From NCBI RefSeq assembly GCF_025643335.1, contig NZ_CP092489.1, positions 2,026,001 through 2,090,000 of the forward strand: a stretch of 64,000 nt of DNA, written 5' to 3'. The DNA is from Endozoicomonas sp. Mp262 (GTDB taxonomy: Bacteria > Pseudomonadota > Gammaproteobacteria > Pseudomonadales > Endozoicomonadaceae). A program made the position numbers and the translations under genes. Every line of letters begins with the position of its first letter. Within the stretch, counting starts at the first letter, position 1. Positions 1 to 11,611 of the stretch are shown here, piece after piece. The notes under the pieces are model-generated. The model had not been told where the DNA came from. It made no database searches and saw only the letters and a list, made by a program, of their open reading frames with translations.

Positions 1-3000
1 ATGGACTGCGCCCGTCCCGTTGGGTGATTACCAGAAATGGTTATCTTACCGTGGCCTCGGAGGTGGGGGTATACGGTTATCAGCCGGAAGATGTTATTGC
101 AAAGGGGCGGGTGGGACCCGGAGAGATTCTGGCCATTAACACGGAGTCGGGTGAGTTACTGAAAGCCCATGATATCGATGAAAGGCTTAAGCTTCGTCAG
201 CCCTATAAAAAATGGCTGAAACAACACGCCTATCGAATGCGGGCTCAATTCAGGGAAGACGACCATACCATTGAGCACTTATCTCCTGAAACCCTCTCGG
301 CCTACCAAAAAATGTTTATGGTGAGTTTTGAAGAGAGGGATCAGGTTATCCGGCCATTGGTTGAAAATGGCCAGGAGGCGGTGGGTTCAATGGGGGATGA
401 TACTCCTATGGCTGTACTGTCCCGGCAAACCCGCTCGCTTTATGACTATTTTCGCCAGCAGTTTGCCCAGGTGACCAACCCGCCCATTGATCCCCTTCGT
501 GAAGCCATTGTGATGTCTCTGGAGACCTGCCTTGGCCGTGAGCAGAACCCCTTTGGTGAAACACCGGAACATGGCGCCAGGGTTATTTTAAAGTCCCCGG
601 TATTATCGGCAACCAAGTTTTTGAATCTGATTAACGGGCATCATAAACATCAGGATCTACAGGTTGAAACCATTGATCTGAATTATGACCCTCAGCATGG
701 GTTAAAAGCCGCCATAGAACGTGTGTGTGACCAGGCAGAGCTGGCCGTCAGCCAGGGCAAGGTTTTGATTCATCTGACTGATCGAAATATCAGGCAACAC
801 CGGTTACCTGTTCACGCTGCCCTGGCTACCGGTGCAGTACACCACCGGCTGATTAAAAAAGGGCTTCGCTCTGATGCCAATATTATTGTGGAAACCTGTA
901 CGGCCAGGGACTCTCATCACTTTGCGGTATTAATCGGATTTGGCGCTACTGCGGTATACCCTTATCTGGCTTACGAAGTTATCAATGATCAGGTTCGTAA
1001 CGGAGAGGTGCTGGCTGATCCCCTGGATGCGTATAAGTCTTATCGTAATGGCATCGGTAAGGGGTTGCTCAAGATTCTCTCAAAAATGGGGATTTCCACC
1101 ATCGCCTCTTATCGGGGGGCACAGTTATTTGAAGCTGTTGGCCTTTCAGATGAAATCATTGATCTGTGCTTTAAAGGCGTTCAAAGCCGAATTGCCGGAG
1201 CGCGTTTTGAGGATTTGCAACATGATCAGTCTTTACTGGCAATGACCGCCTGGAAACCCCGTAAGGCGATGGATCAGGGGGGACTGCTTAAATACGTTCA
1301 TGGTCGTGAATATCACGCCTTTAACCCCGATGTGGTTCAGTTTTTACAGCAAGCCGTACAAACGGGTAGCTATGATACCTACAGCCAATATGCCGGTTTG
1401 GTAAACGACAGGCCGGTGGCTAACCTGCGTGATTTATTTGCTCTTAAAATGCCCCAAAAGGCGCTGCCCATCGATAAAGTAGAGCCGGTATCGGATATTG
1501 TTCGGCGGTTTGACTCGGCGGCAATGAGCCTGGGAGCCTTATCACCTGAGGCCCATGAAGCCTTGGCTGAAGCCATGAATCGTCTGGGAGGGCGTTCTAA
1601 CTCGGGAGAGGGTGGGGAAGATCCGGCACGTTTTGGCACTGGGCGGGTATCGAAAATCAAGCAAATTGCTTCCGGACGCTTTGGTGTCACTCCTCACTAT
1701 CTGGTCAATGCGGAAGTGCTACAGATTAAGGTGGCCCAGGGAGCTAAGCCCGGGGAAGGCGGACAGCTTCCGGGGGGGAAGGTAAACCAGCTAATTGCCA
1801 GGCTTCGCTATGCGGTTCCCGGTGTTACCTTGATTTCACCGCCTCCCCACCACGATATCTACTCCATTGAGGATCTTGCCCAGCTTATATATGACCTGAA
1901 ACAGGTCAATCCCTCTGCCCTGGTATCCGTCAAGCTGGTCTCTGAACCCGGGGTGGGAACCATTGCCGCAGGTGTTGCCAAAGCCTATGCGGACTTGATT
2001 ACAATTTCCGGGTATGACGGTGGTACGGCTGCCAGTCCGCTGACGTCTATACGTTATGCCGGTTCACCCTGGGAGCTGGGATTGGCTGAAGCCCATCAAA
2101 CACTGCGTGGTAATGGCTTGAGAAGCAAGGTTAGGTTGCAAACCGATGGAGGTATAAAAACCGGGCTGGATGTGGTCAAAGCCGCTATTTTTGGCGCCGA
2201 GAGTTTTGGCTTTGGCACTGCGCCAATGGTGGCTATGGGCTGCAAATATTTGCGGATATGTCATCTAAATAATTGTGCGACGGGGGTAGCCACTCAAAAC
2301 CGGCATCTCAGGGAGAATCACTTTAAGGGTTCAGTGGAGATGATTATGAACTTTTTCTCCTTTGTGGCAGAAGAAGTTCGTGAATGGCTGGCATTGCTTG
2401 GTGTCCGCAGCCTGGAAGAGGTGATTGGTCGCACGGAACTGCTGGAATGTTTGCCCGGGCAGACGGAAAAGCAAAAACACCTTGATCTCGAACCTCTGCT
2501 ATATAACTCGCTGAATGTTGCTGATGGCAGCGCACACACATGCCAGGTGGATCGCAACCAGCCTTTTGACCAGGGAACCCTGGCAGAAAAAATGGTGGCG
2601 GATTGTTTATTGGTTATTGAAAAGGAATGCGGTGGTCAGTTCAGTTATCCCGTGAGTAACTGCGACCGGTCAATCGGGGCTCGTCTGTCTGGAGAAATAG
2701 CCCGGCGTTACGGTAATACAGGGATGTCGGGGAAACCGATAACACTCAGGCTAACTGGCAGTGCGGGACAAAGCTTTGGTGTCTGGAATGCCGGTGGTCT
2801 GGATATGTATCTGGAGGGCGATGCCAATGATTATGTAGGGAAAGGCATGACCGGGGGCAAGCTGGTTATCCGGCCTCCTGAAGGTAGCCAGTTCCTTTCC
2901 AGGGATACGTCTATTATTGGTAATACCTGTCTGTATGGAGCTACTGGTGGCAAGCTGTTTGCCTCCGGTTGTGCAGGTGAGCGCCTGGGGGTTCGTAACT

Positions 3001-3389
3001 CCGGTGCCACCGCAGTGGTGGAGGGCGCCGGTGATCACTGTTGTGAGTATATGACCGGCGGTCTGATAGTGGTGTTGGGTAAAACCGGTTATAACTTTGG
3101 TGCGGGAATGACTGGCGGCTTCGCTTACGTACTGGATCTTGAACGGCATTTTGTAGACCGTTACAACCATGAGCTAGTGGATATTCACCGTATCGATATA
3201 GAAAATATGGAGGCTTATCAGTCCCACCTGATGAGTGTTCTTGAAGAGTATATTGACGAAACTGCCAGTGAGTGGGGGCAGGAAATTTTTGAGGACTTTT
3301 ACGATTACCGAGGGCGTTTCTGGTTGGTCAAGCCCAAGGCTGCCAGTCTTGACTCACTGTTAACCAGCACCCGGGCAGGGGCTGAATAG
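1..3389 (+). CDS. gltB: Glutamate synthase [NADPH] large chain, 5' end missing
   Basis: Large subunit of glutamate synthase, which makes two glutamates from glutamine and 2-oxoglutarate with electrons passed on from GltD. The frame is open from the first bases of the window (codons start at base 3), so the gene begins upstream; the N-terminal Cys and most of the glutaminase domain are not here. Visible parts are the end of the amidotransferase domain, the central domain, and the FMN synthase domain with its Gly-rich segments. Cys codons at 2241, 2259 and 2274 match the 3Fe-4S ligands (C-x5-C-x4-C). The C-terminal 250 residues have the repeated Gly pattern of the GltB beta-helix. About 1,128 of the usual 1,480 residues are present. 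gltD follows after 140 bp, the usual gltBD operon. Confidence 0.97.
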   Translation, partial: GLRPSRWVITRNGYLTVASEVGVYGYQPEDVIAKGRVGPGEILAINTESGELLKAHDIDERLKLRQPYKKWLKQHAYRMRAQFREDDHTIEHLSPETLSAYQKMFMVSFEERDQVIRPLVENGQEAVGSMGDDTPMAVLSRQTRSLYDYFRQQFAQVTNPPIDPLREAIVMSLETCLGREQNPFGETPEHGARVILKSPVLSATKFLNLINGHHKHQDLQVETIDLNYDPQHGLKAAIERVCDQAELAVSQGKVLIHLTDRNIRQHRLPVHAALATGAVHHRLIKKGLRSDANIIVETCTARDSHHFAVLIGFGATAVYPYLAYEVINDQVRNGEVLADPLDAYKSYRNGIGKGLLKILSKMGISTIASYRGAQLFEAVGLSDEIIDLCFKGVQSRIAGARFEDLQHDQSLLAMTAWKPRKAMDQGGLLKYVHGREYHAFNPDVVQFLQQAVQTGSYDTYSQYAGLVNDRPVANLRDLFALKMPQKALPIDKVEPVSDIVRRFDSAAMSLGALSPEAHEALAEAMNRLGGRSNSGEGGEDPARFGTGRVSKIKQIASGRFGVTPHYLVNAEVLQIKVAQGAKPGEGGQLPGGKVNQLIARLRYAVPGVTLISPPPHHDIYSIEDLAQLIYDLKQVNPSALVSVKLVSEPGVGTIAAGVAKAYADLITISGYDGGTAASPLTSIRYAGSPWELGLAEAHQTLRGNGLRSKVRLQTDGGIKTGLDVVKAAIFGAESFGFGTAPMVAMGCKYLRICHLNNCATGVATQNRHLRENHFKGSVEMIMNFFSFVAEEVREWLALLGVRSLEEVIGRTELLECLPGQTEKQKHLDLEPLLYNSLNVADGSAHTCQVDRNQPFDQGTLAEKMVADCLLVIEKECGGQFSYPVSNCDRSIGARLSGEIARRYGNTGMSGKPITLRLTGSAGQSFGVWNAGGLDMYLEGDANDYVGKGMTGGKLVIRPPEGSQFLSRDTSIIGNTCLYGATGGKLFASGCAGERLGVRNSGATAVVEGAGDHCCEYMTGGLIVVLGKTGYNFGAGMTGGFAYVLDLERHFVDRYNHELVDIHRIDIENMEAYQSHLMSVLEEYIDETASEWGQEIFEDFYDYRGRFWLVKPKAASLDSLLTSTRAGAE

Positions 3390-3517
3390 CCTTCGCCATG
3401 TTTATGAAATATCCGGGCTAAACCAAAACCCGTTTGAAGACCGGATATTCCTGAGTCCCATCAAATTACGGTTCTCTGGTTGGGCGCGGTTAAGCATAAG
3501 AATAATGAGTTTGATAA

Positions 3518-4972
<1,455 letters not shown>

Positions 4973-4992
4973 TTTTTCGATATTAGGGAAGA

Positions 4993-5676
4993 ATGATGTC
5001 AATAATCAGGCTGGAGCAGGTTTCTGTCAGTATCCATTCTGCGAGGTTGCTCCATTGTGTATCACTGACCATCAAAGAAAAAGAAAGCGTTGTATTTCAT
5101 GGCCCGTCGGGAGGCGGGAAAAGCTCACTGCTGAAGGTGTTGTTAGGTGGTGTTCGTTGGACTGAAGGTGTCTATTATTTTGAGCAACAGCCGGTGACAG
5201 AGCAAACAATTGCCAAAGTGCGTCAGGCAATGGCATATATCCCGCAGCAACCGGAACCGGGCCGTGGCTTGGTTGAAGAGTGGTTACAGGAACCCTTTCG
5301 CTGGCGCAGTTTTAAACGTATCGAGTTTGAACAGGATCAGGTGCTGGATTTATTCCGGCAGCTTAAGCTGAACCATGCACTTTTGAAAAAACACTGTTCG
5401 GCACTGTCTGGAGGCCAGCGACAGCAGTTAGCTATTATCAGGGCGCTGATATCGGGGCGTAAACTGATTGTTGCCGATGAACCAACCTCTGCCCTTGATA
5501 AGGAGAGTAGCAAGGCTGTCAGGGAACTGCTGTTATCCGGGCAGTTTACGGTTATTTCTGCCTCCCATGACCCCCAGTGGATTAGTGCCTGCAACCGGCA
5601 GGTTGAGGTGGGCAGTGGACAGGTTTGTGGTGATGTTTCTGTTCCGGTAGCGCCTAATCAGTCCCTGGAGTATTGA
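4993..5676 (+). CDS. fetA: ABC exporter ATP-binding protein, FetA (YbbL) type
   Basis: ATPase subunit of a FetAB-type exporter, linked in E. coli to iron homeostasis under oxidative stress. Walker A is GPSGGGKS at residues 37-44, the ABC signature LSGGQ is near residue 138, and Walker B ends in ADEP near residue 163. At 227 residues it is a bare nucleotide-binding domain. The start may be the ATG at 4993 or the one at 4996; an AGGGA ribosome site lies upstream. It lies 20 bp after gltD and its stop is 2 bp before the fetB start, so the two subunits are co-translated. Pumped substrate is not shown by the sequence. Confidence 0.88.
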   Translation: MMSIIRLEQVSVSIHSARLLHCVSLTIKEKESVVFHGPSGGGKSSLLKVLLGGVRWTEGVYYFEQQPVTEQTIAKVRQAMAYIPQQPEPGRGLVEEWLQEPFRWRSFKRIEFEQDQVLDLFRQLKLNHALLKKHCSALSGGQRQQLAIIRALISGRKLIVADEPTSALDKESSKAVRELLLSGQFTVISASHDPQWISACNRQVEVGSGQVCGDVSVPVAPNQSLEY

Positions 5677-5678
5677 TA

Positions 5679-6473
5679 ATGAATACCCATAATATTTCCC
5701 TGCTTCAGCTTCTGTTATTTTATTGCTTGCTGGTTATTCCTTTTGCTTTCTTATTCTTTTTCAGGTTGGGTAGCACCATCAGGGAACTGCTGCTGAGTAT
5801 GGTGCGGATGACCGTTCAACTGGCTTTGATTGCCCTGTATCTGGAATTTCTTTTTCAACTGAATAATATCTGGGTCAATCTTGGCTGGCTGTTATTAATG
5901 GTCTCTGTGGCAAGCTCTCATGTTCTTGGCAAGTCAGGCCTGTCGCGCAAACATGTATTCTGGGTAACTCAGTTGAGCCTGAGCATTTCCACTGTCTTGG
6001 TACTGTCGGCTATGCTGGCGCTGTTGATGCCATTCCCCTGGTATGATGCCCGTTACCTTATTCCTTTGGCGGGCATGTTACTGGGGAATAGCCTGACGGC
6101 CAATACCCTGGTACTGGAGCGTTTTTACAGTTCAATAACCACCGGGCATGATCGCTATTTGGCGGATTTACTGATGGGGGCCAGCACCTATGAGGCAGCC
6201 AGCCCATTTTTGAAAGAGGCTTTGAAAGCCGCCTTAAGTCCCATGATTGCCTCTATGGCTACAGTGGGTGTGGTGTACTTGCCCGGTATGATGACAGGGC
6301 AGATTCTTGGGGGGGCAGAACCCCTGAAGGCGGTTACCTACCAGGCCCTGATTATGGTGGGCATTGCCATTGCCACCATGCTATCGGTGATGCTGAATAG
6401 TTTCCTGAGCCTGAAGGTGGGCTTCGATGGTTTTGGTCTTATCCGACAGGGGATTATTGTTCAAGAGCGTTAA
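5679..6473 (+). CDS. fetB: ABC exporter membrane protein, FetB (YbbM/UPF0014) type
   Basis: Permease partner of the preceding ATPase. The 264-residue protein is almost wholly hydrophobic, with about seven membrane segments, and carries the conserved GNSLTANTLVLERFY stretch and MTGQILGG motif of the UPF0014/FetB family. I chose the ATG at 5679 rather than the TTG 6 bp upstream, because GGAG at 5667-5670 is correctly spaced from it. The fetAB pair lies between gltD and hemE, which are neighbours in Pseudomonas, so it looks like an insertion into a conserved order. Confidence 0.88.
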   Translation: MNTHNISLLQLLLFYCLLVIPFAFLFFFRLGSTIRELLLSMVRMTVQLALIALYLEFLFQLNNIWVNLGWLLLMVSVASSHVLGKSGLSRKHVFWVTQLSLSISTVLVLSAMLALLMPFPWYDARYLIPLAGMLLGNSLTANTLVLERFYSSITTGHDRYLADLLMGASTYEAASPFLKEALKAALSPMIASMATVGVVYLPGMMTGQILGGAEPLKAVTYQALIMVGIAIATMLSVMLNSFLSLKVGFDGFGLIRQGIIVQER

Positions 6474-6763
6474 AGCTAAGTGATAATATTTGTAGTGGGG
6501 AACAGTATCTCTCACTATCCACTTGTGCTTTATTATTAACCTATATAATACCAATGTTCTTTAGGTTAGTTGTATCAACCTTAATTAATGTAAAAGAAAT
6601 CAAATGAAGAAAGCAGTAAAGCAAGCATTCATCGAATACGATAAAGGGGTGCGCCCAGATAGATATAGAACTCCAAAAAGTTGGTATGTCCTAAATGAAA
6701 ATGGTCAGTCATATCCAGCAAAGGCAATCTGGTCTTTAGCAACCAATATTAAACTTTCTGATT

Positions 6764-8369
6764 GGGTGAAAGTCTCATATTGACCACAACTAAACACTGC
6801 CACCTTTCTCAGGGAATGGTATGACATTGCTTGTAGCAGCCTTGGTGACTTTCTCGCAATAAGTTGCAGCAAATAACTTCCAGCCATTTTCAAACCAGTG
6901 GCTCTGAACTAATGACCGAAGCGTCAATATGCCCTGACCACCCGGATTTCTCCAGCGCATACCTGAGCACTTCATCCGCTGGGTAACCAAGGTTTTACAG
7001 GCTGCCTCTACCACACCAGAGCCGATCGGAAGGTTATTCGACAAGTGTTCAGCATAGCGCATACGCTGGCGATTTTTTCTGAAATACTCCAGCTCGGTCT
7101 TTAATTTTGAGCGGCGCGGATGCTTTTTATGCTGATAAGCCAGGGCTTTAATAATGCGCTCAACCCCATCAAGTTCCTCTTTGAGGACGTGTCGGTAAGT
7201 GACAAACTTTTCTTTGGACTTGATGCTGTTTTCTCCATAAGCCTGGTCAAATGCTTTCTTCAGGTGATCGGCTGCGTGGTAGTAATCAATAACCTCAACA
7301 CCCGCTGGTAGTTCCCGGGAAAGGTATGACCAGTTGTCCTTGGCGCCATCAGCGACTTTGACCAGTGACAGCTGTGGCTTTTGTCGCAACGCTTCTTGCA
7401 ATAGTGCTGACAAAGACTGCTTGAGTGTGAGTTTTTTAGTTTCTGGCATTCGTCCTATGCGGACTGTTGATAAACGCTCCCCCTGTTGATCGTAAAACGA
7501 CAAAGTTCCGCAACTGGCCTCCTTGCAACCTGTTGGCCCTTGAGTCCGTTTGCCTTCAGAAGCGCTCCTGGCTCGCTTTTCTACTCGTTTGCCATCTTTC
7601 ATGGGCAGCATAACGCCATCCAGGGAGGCGGCTACTGTGACCGCATTGGTGGGCACGTTAAGTTTCTCAATAAGCATCTCTTCAAAAGGCTCACGGTGCT
7701 GTTCCCACTGAGTATTAAATTGCCTGGGGAAACGAGCAAGACTGCTTTCTGAGGGAGACATACCTCCCATGAGATCAAGGAGGCTTTTTGCTTCACCGGG
7801 AGACATTTGAGCAACAACCCAGGCAGCTTGCTTTGCAGCCCGAGGCGTCCAGAAGCCTTCCACGATCCCGGCTTTCAACTCCATGGGCACGATACACGGC
7901 TCTTTGCCGTTACGGTAAAGTGTTCGCATAACCCGGACTGAACCAACCGCTGTCTGGTAGGTTTTATAACTGCGCAACACCTGCTTATAAGTGATCCCGC
8001 TGACCTCAATAGCTGGGGTATCAATATCAAGCTCAGCCAGCGCCTCTGCTAAAAAATCTTGCTGAGCTTGATTAAAGAGAGCATTAACGGTCTGCTCAAA
8101 CTCTTCAAAGTGCCTGATAGGATTGCCAGACTCTCGCAGAGCCTGCAATTGGTGGCCTAACCGTTGAATCGCATCACAAGAAATGGTGGCGGCTTCAGTC
8201 CGTAGCTGACATACTTCCATGGGGCGGCCTCTCACTGGCAAGGTGTTGTGTGCTATCAACATCATACCTGTGATTGGCTGCCTTCTGTTTAAGCATTGAA
8301 AAAATAGCTGCCTACTACTTTCCCCGGTTGGCAAGCTGAAGAAGCTCGGTCAATTTGAGACTTTCACCC
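6764..8369. mobile_element. ISKra4-family insertion sequence, copy 1
   Basis: A 1606-bp element. Its ends are inverted repeats that begin GGGTGAAAGTCTCA and continue with ATTGACC after one differing base. It is flanked by the 8-bp direct repeat TTCTGATT (6756-6763 and 8370-8377). It holds one transposase gene on the minus strand. It differs from copies 2 and 3 at seven or more bases, all seen in the 3' half of the transposase, so it is an older or separate arrival. Confidence 0.95.
6790..8220 (-). CDS. ISKra4-family transposase, copy 1
   Basis: DDE-type transposase of 476 residues from the chosen ATG. The frame stays open up to a TTG at 8334, but the ATG at 8220 has an AGAGG ribosome site 7 bases upstream and the extra N-terminus looks unlike protein. 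The C-terminal stretch GSGVVEAACKTLVTQRMK followed by CSGMRW is typical of ISKra4 transposases. An acidic residue sits in AASLDGVMLPM and another in VKVADGAKDNW, as expected for the catalytic Asp residues. It differs from the other two copies by R for Q in YLSRELP, I for V in GQGILTL and E for G in YCEKV. Confidence 0.93.
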   Translation of the reverse strand: MEVCQLRTEAATISCDAIQRLGHQLQALRESGNPIRHFEEFEQTVNALFNQAQQDFLAEALAELDIDTPAIEVSGITYKQVLRSYKTYQTAVGSVRVMRTLYRNGKEPCIVPMELKAGIVEGFWTPRAAKQAAWVVAQMSPGEAKSLLDLMGGMSPSESSLARFPRQFNTQWEQHREPFEEMLIEKLNVPTNAVTVAASLDGVMLPMKDGKRVEKRARSASEGKRTQGPTGCKEASCGTLSFYDQQGERLSTVRIGRMPETKKLTLKQSLSALLQEALRQKPQLSLVKVADGAKDNWSYLSRELPAGVEVIDYYHAADHLKKAFDQAYGENSIKSKEKFVTYRHVLKEELDGVERIIKALAYQHKKHPRRSKLKTELEYFRKNRQRMRYAEHLSNNLPIGSGVVEAACKTLVTQRMKCSGMRWRNPGGQGILTLRSLVQSHWFENGWKLFAATYCEKVTKAATSNVIPFPEKGGSV

Positions 8370-8878
8370 TTCTGATTTCAATACAAAAGATGCAAGAAAT
8401 GGTTTGTCAGAGCTTGATTTCTCACTAGTAAATACTAGAAATATTGGTTCTGAAGCAGAGTTGCGTCAAAAAATAGTGGCTTCACTGAAGCTGAGCTCAA
8501 AAGAAAGGGAAAATAGATTAAAGAGAGCAAAGTCAAAACCTGATACCCGTTACACTTTAGTCAAGTCATTTAATAGAAATCCTGATGTTGTTGCGCACGT
8601 TTTATTACGTTCTAGTGGAAAGTGTGAAAAGTGTAAGTGTGAAGCTCCATTTAAAAGAAAAACGGACATGACACCATATTTAGAGGTTCATCATATAAAA
8701 CCTTTGGCTGAAGGCGGGGAAGATACAGCCAAAAATGCTTTAGCTCTATGCCCGAATTGCCACAGGGAAGCACACTACGGCTAATGGAAGATTTATAGAC
8801 AGCTTACGACAGCGGCTGAATTTGGCGTTAGAATTATCAGCTGTAATGGAATGATCCGGACGTTGGAGTTGACTCCCC

Positions 8879-9940
8879 ATGACAGAACTCAAGAATGACC
8901 GCTTCCTGCGTGCTTTGCTGAAAGAGCCTGTAGATATCACGCCTGTTTGGATGATGCGGCAGGCCGGGCGCTATTTGCCTGAGTACCGGGAGACGCGAGC
9001 CAGGGCCGGGGATTTTATGGCCTTGTGTCAGAACCCTCAGCTGGCCTGTGAAGTGACCTTGCAGCCGCTGGAGCGTTATCCGCTGGATGCGGCCATTCTT
9101 TTCTCCGATATTTTAACCATTCCTGATGCCATGGGGTTGGGTCTGTACTTTGAGCAGGGAGAGGGGCCACGCTTCCATAAACCGGTGAGGACGGTTGAGG
9201 ATGTTGAGCGTCTTCAGGTGCCCAATCCTGAAAAAGACCTGGGCTATGTGATGGCCGCAGTGAGCACTATACGTAAGGAACTTGATGGCAGGGTGCCCTT
9301 GATTGGGTTCTCTGGCAGTCCATGGACCCTGGCCACCTATATGATTGAGGGAGGGAGTAGTAAAGACTTCCGTCGTATAAAGGCGATGATGTTTGATACA
9401 CCTGAGCTATTGCACCAACTGTTAATGGTTTTGGCGGAGTCGGTTACGGCTTATTTGAACGGACAGATAAGGGCTGGGGCGCAGGCAGTCCAGATTTTTG
9501 ATACCTGGGGCGGTGTGCTTTCACCGGCTTGCTATAAAGCGTTTTCACTTAAGTATATGGCAAAAATTGTGTCTGGCCTGGTTCGTGAGCATGAAGGCAG
9601 GAGGGTTCCCGTTATTCTATTTACCAAGAATGGTGGGCAATGGCTGGAGGCTATAGCCGGTGCCGGTGCTGATGCGCTGGGTATAGACTGGACCACCGAT
9701 ATGGGTGAGGCAAGGGCGAGGGTTGGTAATCAGGTTGCATTACAGGGCAATATGGACCCATCGGTACTTTATGCCTCACCCCAGAGAATTCGGGAAGAAG
9801 TGGGAATCATTCTTGATAGTTATGGTTCCGGAAGTGGCCATGTATTTAATCTTGGCCATGGTATTCACCAGTTTGTAGCCCCGAATAAAGCTAAAGTCTT
9901 TGTGGAGGCGGTGCATGAGTTATCAGCGAAGTATCACTGA
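8879..9940 (+). CDS. hemE: Uroporphyrinogen decarboxylase
   Basis: Removes the four acetate carboxyl groups of uroporphyrinogen III to give coproporphyrinogen III in heme synthesis; a cofactor-free cytosolic enzyme. The 353-residue protein has the N-terminal signature [16 protein letters not shown] (residues about 21-36), the [12 protein letters not shown] loop with the catalytic Asp, and the [17 protein letters not shown] motif. Length is normal. A GGAG ribosome site precedes the ATG. In Pseudomonas hemE directly follows gltD; here fetAB and the broken HNH gene lie between. Confidence 0.97.
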   Translation: MTELKNDRFLRALLKEPVDITPVWMMRQAGRYLPEYRETRARAGDFMALCQNPQLACEVTLQPLERYPLDAAILFSDILTIPDAMGLGLYFEQGEGPRFHKPVRTVEDVERLQVPNPEKDLGYVMAAVSTIRKELDGRVPLIGFSGSPWTLATYMIEGGSSKDFRRIKAMMFDTPELLHQLLMVLAESVTAYLNGQIRAGAQAVQIFDTWGGVLSPACYKAFSLKYMAKIVSGLVREHEGRRVPVILFTKNGGQWLEAIAGAGADALGIDWTTDMGEARARVGNQVALQGNMDPSVLYASPQRIREEVGIILDSYGSGSGHVFNLGHGIHQFVAPNKAKVFVEAVHELSAKYH

Positions 9941-10020
9941 GTAATCATCTCTCCATAACATCCAGGATATGTTGTGGGTATAACATTAAGCACGGTGCCT
10001 GTTGGGAGCACCCGTATGCA

Positions 10021-10188
10021 TTCCCAGCGGGACGCTGGGAACGAGAAAAGACTGATTCTCTTTTTTTAACCACGGAGACACGGAGGCACAGAGTTTTTAT
10101 ATTTCTAAACTATACATCTCCGTGTCTTTGTGTCTCCGTGGTTAATAAAAATAACTTTTCCGACAACTTCGGGACGCTGGGAACGAGA
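10021..10188. repeat. Dispersed palindromic repeats in the hemE-purD gap
   Basis: The 281-bp gap between the convergent hemE and purD genes holds two kinds of repeat. The 18-mer GGGACGCTGGGAACGAGA occurs at 10029-10046 and again at 10171-10188; the first copy is part of a perfect hairpin (TTCCCAGC, 5-base loop, GCTGGGAA at 10021-10041). Between them is a long inverted repeat with perfect 16-bp arms (TTAACCACGGAGACAC at 10066-10081 and its complement at 10130-10145) and further partial pairing inward. It looks like a REP-type intergenic mosaic and could end transcription from both sides. Confidence 0.8.
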
Positions 10189-10221
10189 ATGATTTTAATG
10201 CATGGGAGAAAAGGGTTCGCG

Positions 10222-11505
10222 TCAGTCCTGTTCCCGGGCTATGGCGCGGTGACCGATATCGGTGCGGTAGTAGGCGTTATTCCACTGAATGGTTTTAACC
10301 GTTTGGTACGCCTGTTTTTGAGCTTCACTGACGGTTTTACCTAAAGCGGTAACACACAATACCCGACCGCCGTTGGTTATCACATGGTCGCCTTTTAATT
10401 GAGTGCCGGCATGGAATATGCAGGTGTCTGGCTGGCTGGATTCAATGCCTGTGATCAAGTCCCCTTTCTGATAGCTTTCCGGATAGCCTCCGGCAGCCAT
10501 TACCACACCCAATGCAGGGCGTTTATCCCATTGAGCCTGTGTGTCTGCCAGTTCGCCCTTGGCACCTTTCAGGCAAAGTTCGGCCAAACTGGATTGTAGC
10601 CGCATAAGAATAGGCTGGGTTTCCGGGTCGCCAAAACGGCAGTTGTATTCGAGAACCTTGGGTGTTCCCTGTTCATCAATCATAATGCCAGCATAGAGAA
10701 ACCCTTGGTAAGGCATGCCCTCTTTAGCCATTCCCTTTACCGTGGGGTAAATGACTTCGTTCATGATGCGGTCATAGATGACAGGTGTCACCACGGGCGC
10801 CGGTGAGTAAGCGCCCATACCTCCGGTGTTAGGACCCTTATCGCCATTATCCCGGGCCTTGTGATCCTGGCTGGTGGCTAATGGCAAGACATGTTCACCA
10901 TCCACCATAACAATAAAGCTGGCTTCCTCCCCGTGAAGAAACTCTTCCACCACAACGCGATGCCCTGCGTCACCAAAGGCGTTGCCTGCCAGCATATCCT
11001 CAATGGCTGAGTATGCCTGCCCTTTGGTTTCCGCCAGAATAACGCCTTTGCCAGCTGCCAGGCCATCGGCTTTAACAACAATAGGCGCGCCTTTTTTTTC
11101 AACATAGGCTTTGGCCTGATCGATATCGGTAAAGCTTTGGTATTCGGCGGTGGGGATATTGTGTCGGGCCAGAAAATCCTTGCTGAAGGCCTTGGAGCCT
11201 TCCAGTTGTGCCGCTTTTTGGCAGGGGCCAAAAATAGTTAAGCCCGCTTGCTTAAACTGGTTCACTACACCGGCAACTAGCGGTGCTTCCGGCCCGACAA
11301 TGGTTAAGTCAATGTGCTCTTGCTGAGCGAATTGGGTCAGGCCATCAAGGTCAAGGGCATCAATGGCAATGTTACTGACTTTTTTTTCCAGGGCTGTGCC
11401 GGCATTACCGGGTGCAACATAGATTTTATCAACCGATGGGTCCTGGGCTACTTTCCAGGCCAGGGCATGTTCACGTCCACCACTGCCAATAATCAGCACT
11501 TTCAT
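10222..11505 (-). CDS. purD: Phosphoribosylamine-glycine ligase
   Basis: GAR synthetase, the second step of purine synthesis: joins glycine to phosphoribosylamine with ATP. The 427-residue protein starts with the motif MKVLIIGSGGREHALAWK, has the ATP-grasp region with PIVVKADGLAAGKGV, and the purD signature FGDPETQ. Length is normal. It lies 106 bp downstream of purH on the same strand, the usual purHD operon. Confidence 0.97.
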   Translation of the reverse strand: MKVLIIGSGGREHALAWKVAQDPSVDKIYVAPGNAGTALEKKVSNIAIDALDLDGLTQFAQQEHIDLTIVGPEAPLVAGVVNQFKQAGLTIFGPCQKAAQLEGSKAFSKDFLARHNIPTAEYQSFTDIDQAKAYVEKKGAPIVVKADGLAAGKGVILAETKGQAYSAIEDMLAGNAFGDAGHRVVVEEFLHGEEASFIVMVDGEHVLPLATSQDHKARDNGDKGPNTGGMGAYSPAPVVTPVIYDRIMNEVIYPTVKGMAKEGMPYQGFLYAGIMIDEQGTPKVLEYNCRFGDPETQPILMRLQSSLAELCLKGAKGELADTQAQWDKRPALGVVMAAGGYPESYQKGDLITGIESSQPDTCIFHAGTQLKGDHVITNGGRVLCVTALGKTVSEAQKQAYQTVKTIQWNNAYYRTDIGHRAIAREQD

Positions 11506-11611
11506 AGTTTGCCTGTCCTTTTTCAGGTGATGATTGCGATCTTTTTTTTAATCAGGCATGTCGGGAACCATGCCTGATGATTTATTAGTTATGTCAACAG
11601 AATCTTTGGCC

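Larger units (their letters stand above)
6604..8784 (+). pseudogene. HNH endonuclease gene split by an ISKra4-family element
   Basis: The first 53 codons (ATG at 6604) end at the IS; the rest resumes at 8378. Removing the IS and one copy of the 8-bp duplication gives one uninterrupted 188-residue frame. The N-terminal part (residues about 12-50, with SWYVLNENGQSYPAKAIW) resembles the domain found before HNH nucleases of the McrA type. The C-terminal part has the HNH core: two Cys pairs (CEKCKC and CPNC), the HHIKP motif and the final NCHREAHYG. Such proteins are candidate DNA nucleases, some specific for modified DNA. As it stands only the catalytic half (8404-8784, possible TTG start) could be made. 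The domain assignment is by family resemblance; the split is direct. Confidence 0.85.

Noticed and set aside
8220..8334. Transposase start at TTG 8334 (and the same place in copies 2 and 3)
   Set aside because: The extra N-terminal residues have no ribosome site, while the internal ATG has AGAGG at good spacing.
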